Positions 1 through 8,088 of a stretch of DNA of 10,777 bases are shown piece after piece; within the stretch, counting starts at the first letter, position 1; the number at the start of each line of letters is the position of its first letter. Source of the stretch: a candidate division WWE3 bacterium (GTDB taxonomy: Bacteria > Patescibacteriota > 4484-211 > JAGQKX01); contig JAGQKX010000015.1 in the NCBI GenBank assembly GCA_020429905.1, positions 1 to 10,777 on the forward strand, in the 5' to 3' direction. The notes under the pieces are model-generated. The model did no database searches, was not told the origin of the DNA, and saw nothing but the letters and a program-made list of their open reading frames with translations. The position numbers were made by a program, and so were the translations under genes.

Positions 1-231
1 GAAAATGGTATTCAGCAGTCCGTCGATGAAATCCTCCCAATTTTTGTTTATATTAATGAAGCTTTTAAGCTAGACATTAAAGATTTGTCATTTGATGAAT
101 CAACCATTACCTCGTAAGAAGCGATTGACCGGGGACTTTCATATTCCATTGGTCTTCAGGCAAAGGCTACTCTCTACGATTTACAAGAGAATTTTGAAGA
201 AACCCAAGAAGTCTTTTTAGGTGATATCCCC
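1..231 (+). CDS. rpoB: N-terminal part of RNA polymerase beta subunit (rpoB), cut by the window edge and interrupted by a TAA
   Basis: Reading frame 1 from the first base gives RpoB-like protein on both sides of one stop codon. Codons 1-38 include a stretch like the family's early beta1/protrusion region (E-G-I ... I-L-P-I ... L-S-F-D-E). After the TAA at 115-117 the same frame gives a run matching the family pattern R-G-[LV]-[ST]-Y-[AS], then T-Q-E-V-F-L-G-D-I-P, which leads straight into M-M-T-D-R-G-T-F-I-I-N-G. No frame change is involved. Roughly 40-50 further N-terminal residues should lie upstream of the window. No ATG, GTG or TTG occurs in frame between the stop and 232, so an automatic caller would start the gene at 232 and lose this segment. 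I see it as part of the same gene, either with a single-base error or with a real nonsense mutation. Confidence 0.85.
115..117 (+). other. In-frame TAA stop codon inside rpoB
   Basis: The codon sits five codons before the conserved R-G-L-S-Y-S run. Most RpoB proteins carry Glu or Gln here (V-E-E or V-Q-E context), so CAA to TAA (transition) or GAA to TAA (transversion) would explain it. TAA is the real terminator of all five complete genes in the window, which argues against codon reassignment. Confidence 0.9.
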
Positions 232-3132
232 ATGATGACCGATCGCGGGACGTTCATTATTAACGGTAACGAGCGAATTGTGGTAAGTCAGCTAACTCGT
301 TCACCGGGTGTTTTCTTTGAGGGTACATTCGATGCTCGTGTTTCTCGACGAGCCTATACCGCAGCAATTCGTCCAGAACGTGGTGCGTGGGTCGAGTTCG
401 AGATTGATAGAAACGAAGTTGTTTGGGCAAGAATTAATCGCGGCCGAAAAATTTCCATTACCTCTTTCTTAAAATCTTTTGATATTTCTTCCAAACAAAT
501 TGCCGAAACATTTGCCGAGGTTGATGCGGCGTTGGGCACAGATACGGCGCGTGAAATTTATCAAAACACGGTAGTTGAATTTGACCCGGAAAATCAAAAT
601 GAAGCGTTTTTGGATATTTATAGCAAGATGCGACCCGGAGATCCTCGGATTTTAGAAAACGCTAAGAGTTATTTTGAGGAGACATTCCTTACAGCTCGTC
701 GTTTCAGTTTGGGTAAGGTTGGCCGATATAAATTAAATCGTCGACTTGGTGTGACTGATAAAGAGGTCTCCCTCGATGAAAATATTCTTCAGAAAAAGGA
801 TTTGTTAGAAGTGCTCAGTGAATTGGTTCGGCTTCATATTACCCAAGAGGACGGCGACGATATTGACCACTTGGGCAATCGTCGGGTACGACTCGTTGGT
901 GAATTGATTCAGCAAAGCATGCGTATTGGGTTTGCTCGTTTAGAGAAATTAATTCGCGAAAGACTTTCGACTGGTCGTGTACCTGGAAAACCGCTATCCC
1001 CAACAACACTTGTCAACGCACGCGTGATTATTGCCGCTATTAACGAGTTTTTCGGCAGCAGCCAGTTGTCTCAATTTTTACAACAGACAAATCCACTCGC
1101 CGAGTTAGAACATCTACGGACTATTACTGCAACGGGTCCTGGTGGTTTAACCCGAGAACGAGCAGGTGCTCCCGTTCGAGACGTTAAGCCTTCTCACTAT
1201 GGTAAAGTCGATGCGATTATGACGCCGGAAGGTCCAAACATTGGATTGAATGTACACTTTTCTTTATATTCTAGAGTTAATGAATTTGGTTTCTTAGAGG
1301 CAGCCTACCGAAGAGTGGAGCAAACTGATAAGGGTTCGTTTGTAACTGACGAAATCGTCTACCTAGATGCGACTGATGAAGAAAAATTTAGAATTGCGGA
1401 AGCTACTGTTGAGACTGATGATAAAGGTAAAATCCTTGAGGAACGTATTCCTGTTCGATATCAAGGAACATTTATTTCGGTAGCGGCAAACATGGTGGAT
1501 TACGTCGATGCACATCCTTCGGTAATGGTAGGCACATCCGCTGCTACGGTTCCATTTTTGTCTTCAGATGTAGGTGCTCGAGCGTTGATCGCTTCGAACA
1601 TGTCTAAACAAGCTGTACCTCTCGTCAACCCAACAGCAAGTAGAGTTGGTACGGGTGTGGAAAAAAATATTATTGCCGATGGAAGCCGAACTATTTTGGC
1701 TAAGAACGCCGGAGAAGTTTTATACGCAGACGGTTCAAAGATTATCGTTAACACCGGTGATGGGGTAGATGAATATAAGTTAACCAAGTTTATGCGCACA
1801 AACAGCAATACCTGTTTCAATCAGACTGTACGTGTGAAAGTTGGAGATAAGGTAAAGAAGGGACAATCATTGGTTGATGGGCCTTCTCATGTTGGTGGTG
1901 AAATGGCCTTAGGAAGAGATCTTCTCATTGCCTTCGTACCGTGGGATGGGTATTCATATGAAGACTCGGTATTGCTTTCAGAAGAGGTTCTCAAAGAAGA
2001 TCTATTAACTTCCATTCATATTAAAGAATATGACGTACAGGTAATGGATACTAAACTTGGGCCTGAAGAGATTACGAGAGATATTCCAAACGTGTCGGAA
2101 GAGATTCTTAAAAACCTTGACGATGATGGTTTGGTTATTATTGGTGCAGAAGTTGGTCCCGGAGATATTTTGGTTGGTAAAATTGCTCCCAAAGGAGTGA
2201 CTGAACTTACCCCAGAAGAACGATTGCTACGTGCCGTTTTCGGAGAGAAATCACGCGAGGTTCGGGATACATCACTTCGAGTTTCACATGGTGATAGTGG
2301 TAAAGTCATTAGCATCCAGAGGCTTTCAAAGAACAAGGGCGATAAGCTCGGTCCGGGGGTATTAGAGGTTATTAAGGTGAAAGTCGCTCACATGAGTAAA
2401 ATTGAAGTCGGTGACAAAATCGCCGGTAAACACGCTTCAAAAGGTGTCATTGCTCGTGTCTTCCCAGAAGCAGATATGCCATACATGGAAGATGGAACTC
2501 CGGTTCAAATGTGTTTGAACCCGATTTCGATCCTGCAACGTATGAACATGGGGCAAATTTTAGAGGCGCACCTTGGTTGGGCAGCTCACCACCTTGATGA
2601 ATACTACGCCGTGCCTGCGTTCGATAAGATCGCGTTGGATGTATTACAGGGGTTACTGGAAAAGGCTGGGGTTGATACGAGTGGTAAGGTTACGTTATAC
2701 GATGGACGTACCGGAGAACCATTAGAGAACGCAGTGGCGGTTGGATATGCTCAAATCATGAAGTTGCACCACTTAGTGAAAGATAAGATGCACGCACGGT
2801 CAACCGGACCATACTCATTAGTGACTCAACAACCGCTTGGTGGTAAATCTCAGATGGGTGGACAACGACTCGGAGAAATGGAAGTGTGGGCTCTTGAGGC
2901 ACATCGCGCAGCACACATGTTGCAAGAAATGTTGACACTCAAGTCAGACGATGTTCGAGGTCGATCAAAAGCATTCGAATCAATTATCAAAGGTTTGGCC
3001 GTTCCAGAAGCACGCTTACCAGAGGCCTTTAAACTCTTGGTTAAAGAATTGAATGCATTAGGGTTAGATGTTGAGGCAATTAGAGAAGATGGAGAACGTT
3101 CAGATGTGATAAACTCATCTGACGATGATTAA
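232..3132 (+). CDS. rpoB: DNA-directed RNA polymerase subunit beta (uninterrupted portion)
   Basis: Catalytic beta subunit of RNA polymerase; with beta' it forms the active-site cleft, and its flap and fork loops contact RNA, DNA and sigma. This open stretch encodes 966 residues and begins at the conserved P-M-M-T-D-R-G-T-F motif, about 120 residues into a typical RpoB. Landmarks: rifampicin-cluster motif G-S-S-Q-L-S-Q-F (1051-1077), G-P-G-G-L-T-R-E-R-A-G (from 1135), T-P-E-G-P-N-I-G (from 1222), P-W-D-G-Y-S-Y-E-D-S, L-G-P-E-E-I-T-R-D-I-P-N-V, the two catalytic-centre lysines in G-D-K...S-K-G (2416 and 2440), Q-R-M-N-M-G-Q, K-M-H-A-R-S-T-G-P-Y-S and the C-terminal clamp motif G-E-M-E-V-W-A-L-E-A-H. 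It ends in an acidic D-D-D tail and TAA. ATG 232 is unlikely to be the natural start, because homology continues upstream past it. Several near-invariant residues are changed (see findings). rpoC follows after 3 bases. Confidence 0.97.
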   Translation: MMTDRGTFIINGNERIVVSQLTRSPGVFFEGTFDARVSRRAYTAAIRPERGAWVEFEIDRNEVVWARINRGRKISITSFLKSFDISSKQIAETFAEVDAALGTDTAREIYQNTVVEFDPENQNEAFLDIYSKMRPGDPRILENAKSYFEETFLTARRFSLGKVGRYKLNRRLGVTDKEVSLDENILQKKDLLEVLSELVRLHITQEDGDDIDHLGNRRVRLVGELIQQSMRIGFARLEKLIRERLSTGRVPGKPLSPTTLVNARVIIAAINEFFGSSQLSQFLQQTNPLAELEHLRTITATGPGGLTRERAGAPVRDVKPSHYGKVDAIMTPEGPNIGLNVHFSLYSRVNEFGFLEAAYRRVEQTDKGSFVTDEIVYLDATDEEKFRIAEATVETDDKGKILEERIPVRYQGTFISVAANMVDYVDAHPSVMVGTSAATVPFLSSDVGARALIASNMSKQAVPLVNPTASRVGTGVEKNIIADGSRTILAKNAGEVLYADGSKIIVNTGDGVDEYKLTKFMRTNSNTCFNQTVRVKVGDKVKKGQSLVDGPSHVGGEMALGRDLLIAFVPWDGYSYEDSVLLSEEVLKEDLLTSIHIKEYDVQVMDTKLGPEEITRDIPNVSEEILKNLDDDGLVIIGAEVGPGDILVGKIAPKGVTELTPEERLLRAVFGEKSREVRDTSLRVSHGDSGKVISIQRLSKNKGDKLGPGVLEVIKVKVAHMSKIEVGDKIAGKHASKGVIARVFPEADMPYMEDGTPVQMCLNPISILQRMNMGQILEAHLGWAAHHLDEYYAVPAFDKIALDVLQGLLEKAGVDTSGKVTLYDGRTGEPLENAVAVGYAQIMKLHHLVKDKMHARSTGPYSLVTQQPLGGKSQMGGQRLGEMEVWALEAHRAAHMLQEMLTLKSDDVRGRSKAFESIIKGLAVPEARLPEAFKLLVKELNALGLDVEAIREDGERSDVINSSDDD

Positions 3133-3135
3133 CCT

Positions 3136-6100
3136 ATGAAAGGTAATACAGATTTTGACGCATTAAAACTTAATCTTGCTTCGCCAGATGACATTATGTC
3201 CTGGTCGTATGGTGAAGTACTTGAACCGGAAACGATCAATTATCGAACGCTCAAACCTGAGAAAGATGGTTTATTCTCAGAAAGTATCTTCGGGCCAACC
3301 AAAGACTATGAGTGTTATTGTGGTAAATATAAGAGAATTCGCTATAAAGGCGTCGTTTGTGATAAGTGTGGAGTCGAAGTTACCCTTTCTCGAGTACGAC
3401 GCGAACGAATGGGACATATTACACTATCCTCTCCAGTAGTACATACGTGGTATTTCCGACGCTCTCCAAATATTTTATCGTTAGTTCTTGATGTGGCACC
3501 AAAAAGCCTCGAACGTGTCATCTATTTTGTAGACTACTTAGTAATTGATGTTAATCAAGAAAAGAAACAGGAAGTCTTAGATAACCTTGAAGAGCGAATG
3601 GAAACGCGCAAAAAAGAAGTCGAAGAAGAAACAAATACACGTATTGCCGAAATTTCAGGAGAGCGAGATCAAAAAATCGAAACGATCAAATCAGAATCAA
3701 AGAAATTAACTGAAGCAGGAGAACTTAAGATTCAGGATATCGAAAATGATGCCCGCCGCTCGATTCTTCTCATCCGTCAGGAGATGGTTGCTCAGCATGA
3801 TGAGCTCGAAGATTCCTTCAGTGATATTAAGAAACTTATCAAGGGGTTGGAACCACGAACCGTCGTGAGTGAAGTAGATTTGGCTCAGTTAGAATTCTGG
3901 GGTATCTATGATCCGTTTGCTGTTGATAATACAGACGATGTTGGTGGATTTATGACGATTCGCATGGGAGCTGAAGCCGTTCTAGAAACTTTAAAAAATA
4001 TGGACATGGACGCAGAAATCGCCCAACTTGAGAAGGATGGAGAAACAAATTCTAAGGTTCGAAAGAAGAAGATTATCCGACGTATCCGTGCATTAAGAGG
4101 TTTTCAAGAGGCTCGAATCAAACCAGACTGGATGATTTTCACTACTTTGCCTGTTATTCCACCAGAGTTACGTCCAATGGTTCAGTTACCAGGTGGAAGA
4201 TTTGCTACGTCAGATCTTAACGACCTATATCGACGCGTCATCAACAGAAATAACCGCTTGAAGGAACTTATCCAACTTGGAGCGCCAGAAATTATTCTCC
4301 AAAACGAAAAGCGCATGCTTCAGGAAGCGGTTGATTCACTCATCGAGGGTAGCCGTTCTAAGAATACCCGTGCTCGAAAGAAGTATAGAAGTTTGTCAGA
4401 TATGTTGAGTGGTAAACAGGGACGATTCAGACAAAACCTCTTAGGTAAACGTGTCGACTATTCTGGACGAAGTGTGATTGTGGTTGGACCAAGTTTGACG
4501 CTAGATCAAGTTGGATTGCCAAAAGAAATGGCACTGGAATTATTTAAACCATTTGTCCTTCGAGAATTGATCATGCGTGGTTATGCACCAAACTTAAAGA
4601 GCGCTAAGAATGTTCTAGAAGATAGAGGTGACGAAGTATGGGATATCTTGGAAGAAGTTACGCACGAGCATCCCGTATTGCTTAACCGTGCACCAACCTT
4701 GCACCGACAAAACATCCAGGCATTTTTCCCTATCCTTATTGAAGGACGAGCGATTCAGATGCATCCAGCGGTGATGGCAGGTTTCGCCGGAGACTTCGAT
4801 GGAGACCAAATGGCAGTACATGTACCGTTATCGCAACCGGCTATCGAAGAGGCTCGGGAGCGCATGATGGCCCGTCAAAACCTACTTAAACTTGCAGATT
4901 CAGCTCCAATTGTGGACATGAAGATTGAATTCACTTTGGGTCTCTACTATTTAACAGCCATTCTTCCTGATCGAAAAGGAGAAGGGGCAGTCTTCTATCA
5001 ACCAGAAGATGCTATTGCAGCATTGCAGCGAGGACTTATTTCACACCAAGCTCAGATTTATGTTTACATTAATGGTGAAAAATTAGAAACATCTGTCGGC
5101 CGTATTCTGTTTAACAACATCCTACCGGAACAGCTTCGTTTCATGAACCAAACCATCGACCGTTCAGCCATGAGAAAAGTCGTTGCAACCTGTGCAACAG
5201 AGGTAGGGATTAATGAAACGGTGCTTCTTATCGACAGTTTGAAAGATCTTGGTAAAGAACACTCAACCTGGCCTGGTATTTCGTTCTCAGTTTTTGATTT
5301 TGAAGTACCCGATCAAAAAGAAAGATTAATCCAAGAAGCGTACAAGAAGTTAGAAGAAGTTGATAAGAACTACCAACGCGGATTGACCACTGAGCGTGAA
5401 CGATATCGTCAGACCATCAATGTTTGGGAAGAAGTACAAAGCGAAATTACCGATATTGCAGTCGACAGAATGGATCCCTATAACCCAGTCGGTATGATTA
5501 TCAAATCAAAAGGATCTAAGGCAAACCCAGATACACTCCGACAAATCGAAGCCATGCGCGGAATGATGACAGATTCTGCAGGAAGAATTTTAGAAACGCC
5601 GATTAAATCAAGCGTCATCGAAGGATCAACATCATTCGAAGGATTCCTTGGAGCAATCGGTGGACGAAAAGGTTTGATCGATACCGCGCTTTTAACAGCT
5701 AGTGCTGGATATTTGACTCGACGTCTTGTCGATGTTGCTCACGACATCTTGATTCGTGAAGATGACTGTGGAACTAAACAGCACATTGTGATTAAAGAAG
5801 TGTCAGATGTGGAAGATTGGCCAATGGCTGAAAGAATTTTGGGACGAGTGACGGCGGACACCGTTAAAAACCCAGAAACTGGAGATATTATTGCCCGGAA
5901 GAATACGCTGATTACACGCGAAATCGTAAGCGATATTGTAGAAGCTGGAGTTGCAGAAGTTCCGGTATTTAGTTTACTTACTTGTGAAAGTGAGCAAGGT
6001 GTTTGTGCAAAATGTTACGGTGCTGACCCCGGAACCACTGAACAGGTAGAACTTGGTTCGGCGGTCGGAATTATGGCGGCTCAGTCAATTGGTGAACCAG

Positions 6101-6987
6101 GCACACAGCTTACATTGCGAACATTCCACGTTTCCGGTGCTGCGCAAAAAGGTGAAATCATCACTCAAGGGTTGCCTCGAGCTGAAGAATTGCTTGAAAC
6201 TCGAACTCCAAAGCAGGCAGGTATTTTGGCCGATCTGTCGGGTAAAGTCACTGTCGAAGAAGCCGATGATGAATATACGGTAACGATTAGTGCCACTGAA
6301 GAAATTGACGGTAAGAAAGTCGAAGAAGAGCGTATTTATAAGGTACCAACAACAATGGATCTTGCAGTTCAAGATGGTCAAGTGATCGAAGCTGGTGAGC
6401 GAATTTCTTCAGGAAGTTTGGATCTTGACGAGGTCCTTGACTTAAAAGGGTTGTTAGCAGCGCAGATGTATCTTCTCAAAGAGGTTCAAAGAGTGTATAA
6501 GAATCAAGGTGTAGTCATCCATGATAAACACATAGAACTCATTATCAGGAAAATGAGTGCAAAAGTCCGAGTTGTGGATCCAGGTTCAACCGACTTCATG
6601 CCAGGAGAATACGTACTAACTGCTGATGTTGAAGAAGCAAACGCTAAAGTTAAAGAAAACGATGGTACAGAGGCTACTTTCAAGCAAGTATTATTAGGTA
6701 TTTCAAGAGCATCATTACTCACTGAATCGTGGTTATCGGCAGCATCGTTCGTTCAAACGACAAATGTCTTAGCGCAGACAGCGGTTAACATGCGACCGCA
6801 AATCGACTACCTGCAAGGCTTGAAAGAAAATGTTATCATTGGGAAACTTATTCCGACGAAGGAATCTCTTTTAGCTGAAGAAGCCGAAGAAGAACTTGAA
6901 GAGATGGCAGCGGTTGCGGATGAGGTGGTAGAAGAGACACCGGAAATTGAAGAAACAGTTGATGAAGAAGAATCAGCTGAAGAATAA
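3136..6987 (+). CDS. rpoC: DNA-directed RNA polymerase subunit beta'
   Basis: Beta' subunit, 1283 residues, carrying the catalytic Mg2+ site, clamp, bridge helix and trigger loop. N-terminal zinc site: Cys60, Cys62, Cys75, Cys78. A predicted charged coiled coil of about 95 extra residues spans roughly 141-237. Then come [29 protein letters not shown] and the Mg2+ motif D-F-D-G-D (Asp553, Asp555, Asp557) with a downstream M-A-V-H. The second zinc site is Cys878, Cys950, Cys957, Cys960. Bridge helix is near 836-865. The trigger loop keeps Gln991, Arg995 and His998, has Leu994 where E. coli has Met932, and lacks the SI3 insertion. The acidic tail is 1243-1283. ATG 3136 matches the family start and lies 3 bases after the rpoB stop with no Shine-Dalgarno, suggesting coupled translation. 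Oddities: the usual Asn-Ala before D-F-D-G-D is Ala-Gly, and the F-loop is divergent. Confidence 0.98.
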   Translation: MKGNTDFDALKLNLASPDDIMSWSYGEVLEPETINYRTLKPEKDGLFSESIFGPTKDYECYCGKYKRIRYKGVVCDKCGVEVTLSRVRRERMGHITLSSPVVHTWYFRRSPNILSLVLDVAPKSLERVIYFVDYLVIDVNQEKKQEVLDNLEERMETRKKEVEEETNTRIAEISGERDQKIETIKSESKKLTEAGELKIQDIENDARRSILLIRQEMVAQHDELEDSFSDIKKLIKGLEPRTVVSEVDLAQLEFWGIYDPFAVDNTDDVGGFMTIRMGAEAVLETLKNMDMDAEIAQLEKDGETNSKVRKKKIIRRIRALRGFQEARIKPDWMIFTTLPVIPPELRPMVQLPGGRFATSDLNDLYRRVINRNNRLKELIQLGAPEIILQNEKRMLQEAVDSLIEGSRSKNTRARKKYRSLSDMLSGKQGRFRQNLLGKRVDYSGRSVIVVGPSLTLDQVGLPKEMALELFKPFVLRELIMRGYAPNLKSAKNVLEDRGDEVWDILEEVTHEHPVLLNRAPTLHRQNIQAFFPILIEGRAIQMHPAVMAGFAGDFDGDQMAVHVPLSQPAIEEARERMMARQNLLKLADSAPIVDMKIEFTLGLYYLTAILPDRKGEGAVFYQPEDAIAALQRGLISHQAQIYVYINGEKLETSVGRILFNNILPEQLRFMNQTIDRSAMRKVVATCATEVGINETVLLIDSLKDLGKEHSTWPGISFSVFDFEVPDQKERLIQEAYKKLEEVDKNYQRGLTTERERYRQTINVWEEVQSEITDIAVDRMDPYNPVGMIIKSKGSKANPDTLRQIEAMRGMMTDSAGRILETPIKSSVIEGSTSFEGFLGAIGGRKGLIDTALLTASAGYLTRRLVDVAHDILIREDDCGTKQHIVIKEVSDVEDWPMAERILGRVTADTVKNPETGDIIARKNTLITREIVSDIVEAGVAEVPVFSLLTCESEQGVCAKCYGADPGTTEQVELGSAVGIMAAQSIGEPGTQLTLRTFHVSGAAQKGEIITQGLPRAEELLETRTPKQAGILADLSGKVTVEEADDEYTVTISATEEIDGKKVEEERIYKVPTTMDLAVQDGQVIEAGERISSGSLDLDEVLDLKGLLAAQMYLLKEVQRVYKNQGVVIHDKHIELIIRKMSAKVRVVDPGSTDFMPGEYVLTADVEEANAKVKENDGTEATFKQVLLGISRASLLTESWLSAASFVQTTNVLAQTAVNMRPQIDYLQGLKENVIIGKLIPTKESLLAEEAEEELEEMAAVADEVVEETPEIEETVDEEESAEE
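3556..3846 (+). other. Coiled-coil insertion in beta' (residues about 141-237)
   Basis: Protein region rich in Glu, Lys, Arg and Gln with heptad-like spacing of Ile, Leu and Val, and no Pro or Cys. E. coli beta' has only about 45 residues between the corresponding flanking strands, whereas here Val136 to Met277 spans about 141. The placement resembles the N-terminal coiled-coil insertion of actinobacterial beta' subunits. Boundaries are approximate, judged by eye. Confidence 0.7.
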
Positions 6988-6988
6988 T

Positions 6989-7417
6989 ATGCCAACAATA
7001 AATCAACTCGTTCGAAAAGGACGTAGCTCAAAACTGAAAAAGATCAAATCAACTGCATTACGGGGAACATGGAATTCTATCCAACGTAAGACGGTTCCTA
7101 CCAGTAATCCATTCAAGCGTGGTGTCTGTATTGCCGTTAAAACTATGACACCGAAGAAGCCAAACTCTGCTTTGCGTAAAGTAGCGCGTGTGCGTTTGAG
7201 TAACCGAAAAGAAATTACGGCGTATATTCAAGGTGAAGGCCATAACCTTCAAGAACACAGTGTAGTTTTAGTTCGAGGCGGACGTGTGAAAGACTTACCA
7301 GGTGTAAAATATCATATTGTTCGAGGAGCGTTAGATACAGCGGGAGTTGATGGCCGTTCATCAAGCCGCAGCAAATACGGTACTAAACGTGCCCGTGTGA
7401 AGAACACTGGTGCTTAA
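6989..7417 (+). CDS. rpsL: 30S ribosomal protein S12
   Basis: Decoding-centre protein of the small ribosomal subunit, 142 residues. The start at 6989 gives the standard N-terminus [10 protein letters not shown]; the in-frame upstream ATG at 6947 lies inside rpoC and would add 14 non-homologous Lys/Asn/Gln-rich residues. Conserved core: K-R-G-V-C (43-47), [11 protein letters not shown] (54-64, with Lys56 and Lys57 at the classic streptomycin positions in the sensitive state), [11 protein letters not shown] (82-92), and R-V-K-D-L-P-G-V (99-106) whose Asp102 is the usual beta-methylthiolation position. Between Leu24 and Lys43 there are 18 residues where E. coli has 5, so about 13 are inserted. 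The ATG is 1 base after the rpoC TAA and has no convincing Shine-Dalgarno, pointing to termination-reinitiation coupling. Confidence 0.97.
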   Translation: MPTINQLVRKGRSSKLKKIKSTALRGTWNSIQRKTVPTSNPFKRGVCIAVKTMTPKKPNSALRKVARVRLSNRKEITAYIQGEGHNLQEHSVVLVRGGRVKDLPGVKYHIVRGALDTAGVDGRSSSRSKYGTKRARVKNTGA

Positions 7418-7422
7418 TTACT

Positions 7423-7890
7423 ATGAGAGCAAAGAAACCTAAACTAAGAAAACCACAACCAGATGCACGATACGGTTCAGAACAACTTCAACGATTCATC
7501 AATAAATTAATGTTGGATGGTAAGAAGGACCTTGCCGCACGTATTGTCTATGATGCTATTGAACAAGCTGGCGAGCAGCTTAGCGTAGAACCGCTTGTGG
7601 TATTCGAAACAGCCCTAAGGAATGTTGCTCCTACGATCGAGGTTAGATCACGCCGAGTAGGTGGAGCAACCTTTCAAGTGCCAATGCCCGTACGTACCGA
7701 AAGAAAAGAGATGCTTGCGACACGGTGGATTATTAACTCGGCACGCTCACGAAACGGAAAAGATATGTCTACTTTGCTGATGACGGAACTCGTCTCAGCG
7801 TTCAATGGTGAAGGCGAAGCTATTAAGATGCGGGATAATGTTCATAAAATGGCGGAAGCAAATCGAGCATTTGCTCACTTTAAGTGGTAA
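7423..7890 (+). CDS. rpsG: 30S ribosomal protein S7
   Basis: Primary binding protein of the 16S rRNA 3' major domain, positioned near the E site and mRNA exit; 155 residues, the usual bacterial length. Landmarks are the basic N-terminus, Y-G-S-E (17-20), L-M-L-D-G-K-K, the S-R-R-V-G-G-A-T-F-Q-V-P segment (Arg77 to Gly81 at its core), M-A-T-R-W-like L-A-T-R-W-I, and the C-terminus M-A-E-A-N-R-A-F-A-H-F-K-W. It starts 5 bases after the rpsL stop and has no Shine-Dalgarno. In E. coli, S7 represses its operon by binding a structured rpsL-rpsG spacer of about 100 bases; that spacer is absent here, so feedback of that type cannot work at this place. It is the last gene before an independent promoter. 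Confidence 0.97.
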   Translation: MRAKKPKLRKPQPDARYGSEQLQRFINKLMLDGKKDLAARIVYDAIEQAGEQLSVEPLVVFETALRNVAPTIEVRSRRVGGATFQVPMPVRTERKEMLATRWIINSARSRNGKDMSTLLMTELVSAFNGEGEAIKMRDNVHKMAEANRAFAHFKW

Positions 7891-7905
7891 GCCCCGACTG
7901 ATTTA

Positions 7906-7934
7906 TTGACCCGTATGAGCTTTTTTGTTATAGT
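7906..7934 (+). promoter_or_regulatory. Predicted sigma70-type promoter for fusA (extended -10)
   Basis: TTGACC at 7906-7911 (5 of 6 matches to TTGACA), a 17-base spacer, and TATAGT at 7929-7934 (5 of 6 matches to TATAAT). TG at 7926-7927 makes an extended -10 (TGTTATAGT). Transcription would start near 7941, giving a leader of about 148 bases before fusA. The -35 begins only 16 bases after the rpsG stop. Confidence 0.75.
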
Positions 7935-7968
7935 GATCGGCGACTGATACTGTCGATTTACTAATTGA

Positions 7969-8081
7969 TTCGAACTTCGATTACGAAATTTTAAACAAGT
8001 AGCATTGTCTATTTTTGGTTCGAAATTGAGCGTATGAAGATGAATTTCGAATTAAAGATGAATTTTAGTATCGAATTCGAA
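7969..8081 (+). repeat. Cluster of four TTCGAA palindromes in the fusA leader
   Basis: Exact TTCGAA occurs at 7969-7974, 8019-8024, 8046-8051 and 8076-8081. The last two extend to complementary 8-base arms (TTCGAATT at 8046-8053, AATTCGAA at 8074-8081), which could form a hairpin just upstream of the fusA start. Confidence 0.7.
8037..8065 (+). repeat. 11-base direct repeat AAGATGAATTT
   Basis: Identical copies at 8037-8047 and 8055-8065, period 18 bases, lying 24-52 bases upstream of the fusA start codon. Confidence 0.8.
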
Positions 8082-8088
8082 TTTTTTT

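Larger units (their letters stand above)
7891..8088 (+). other. Intergenic region and fusA 5' leader
   Basis: This 198-base gap is the longest non-coding stretch in the window. It contains the promoter at 7906-7934, a small hairpin at the predicted 5' end of the transcript (CGAC 7941-7944 with GTCG 7952-7955, 7-base loop), a second (TTCG 7976-7979 with CGAA 7984-7987), four TTCGAA palindromes, an 11-base direct repeat and a run of seven T at 8082-8088 touching the fusA ATG. I see no Shine-Dalgarno and no recognisable riboswitch or tRNA. Confidence 0.7.

Noticed and set aside
1..231. Frameshift in the rpoB 5' end
   Set aside because: RpoB homology stays in frame 1 before and after the TAA, so only a substitution is needed.
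6085..6381. 98-codon reverse-strand ORF within rpoC, and other antisense ORFs
   Set aside because: They lie opposite strongly conserved coding sequence, show no recognisable protein features and have no start signals; they are shadows of the real genes.
6947..6988. Upstream in-frame ATG for rpsL inside rpoC
   Set aside because: The 14 added residues are low-complexity Lys/Asn/Gln with no S12 homology, while 6989 gives the standard M-P-T-I-N-Q-L start.
7873..7926. Rho-independent terminator after rpsG ending in T6 at 7921-7926
   Set aside because: The only stem I can build (GCTCA with TGAGC) has five pairs and a loop of about 38 bases. The T-run is better explained as part of the promoter spacer.
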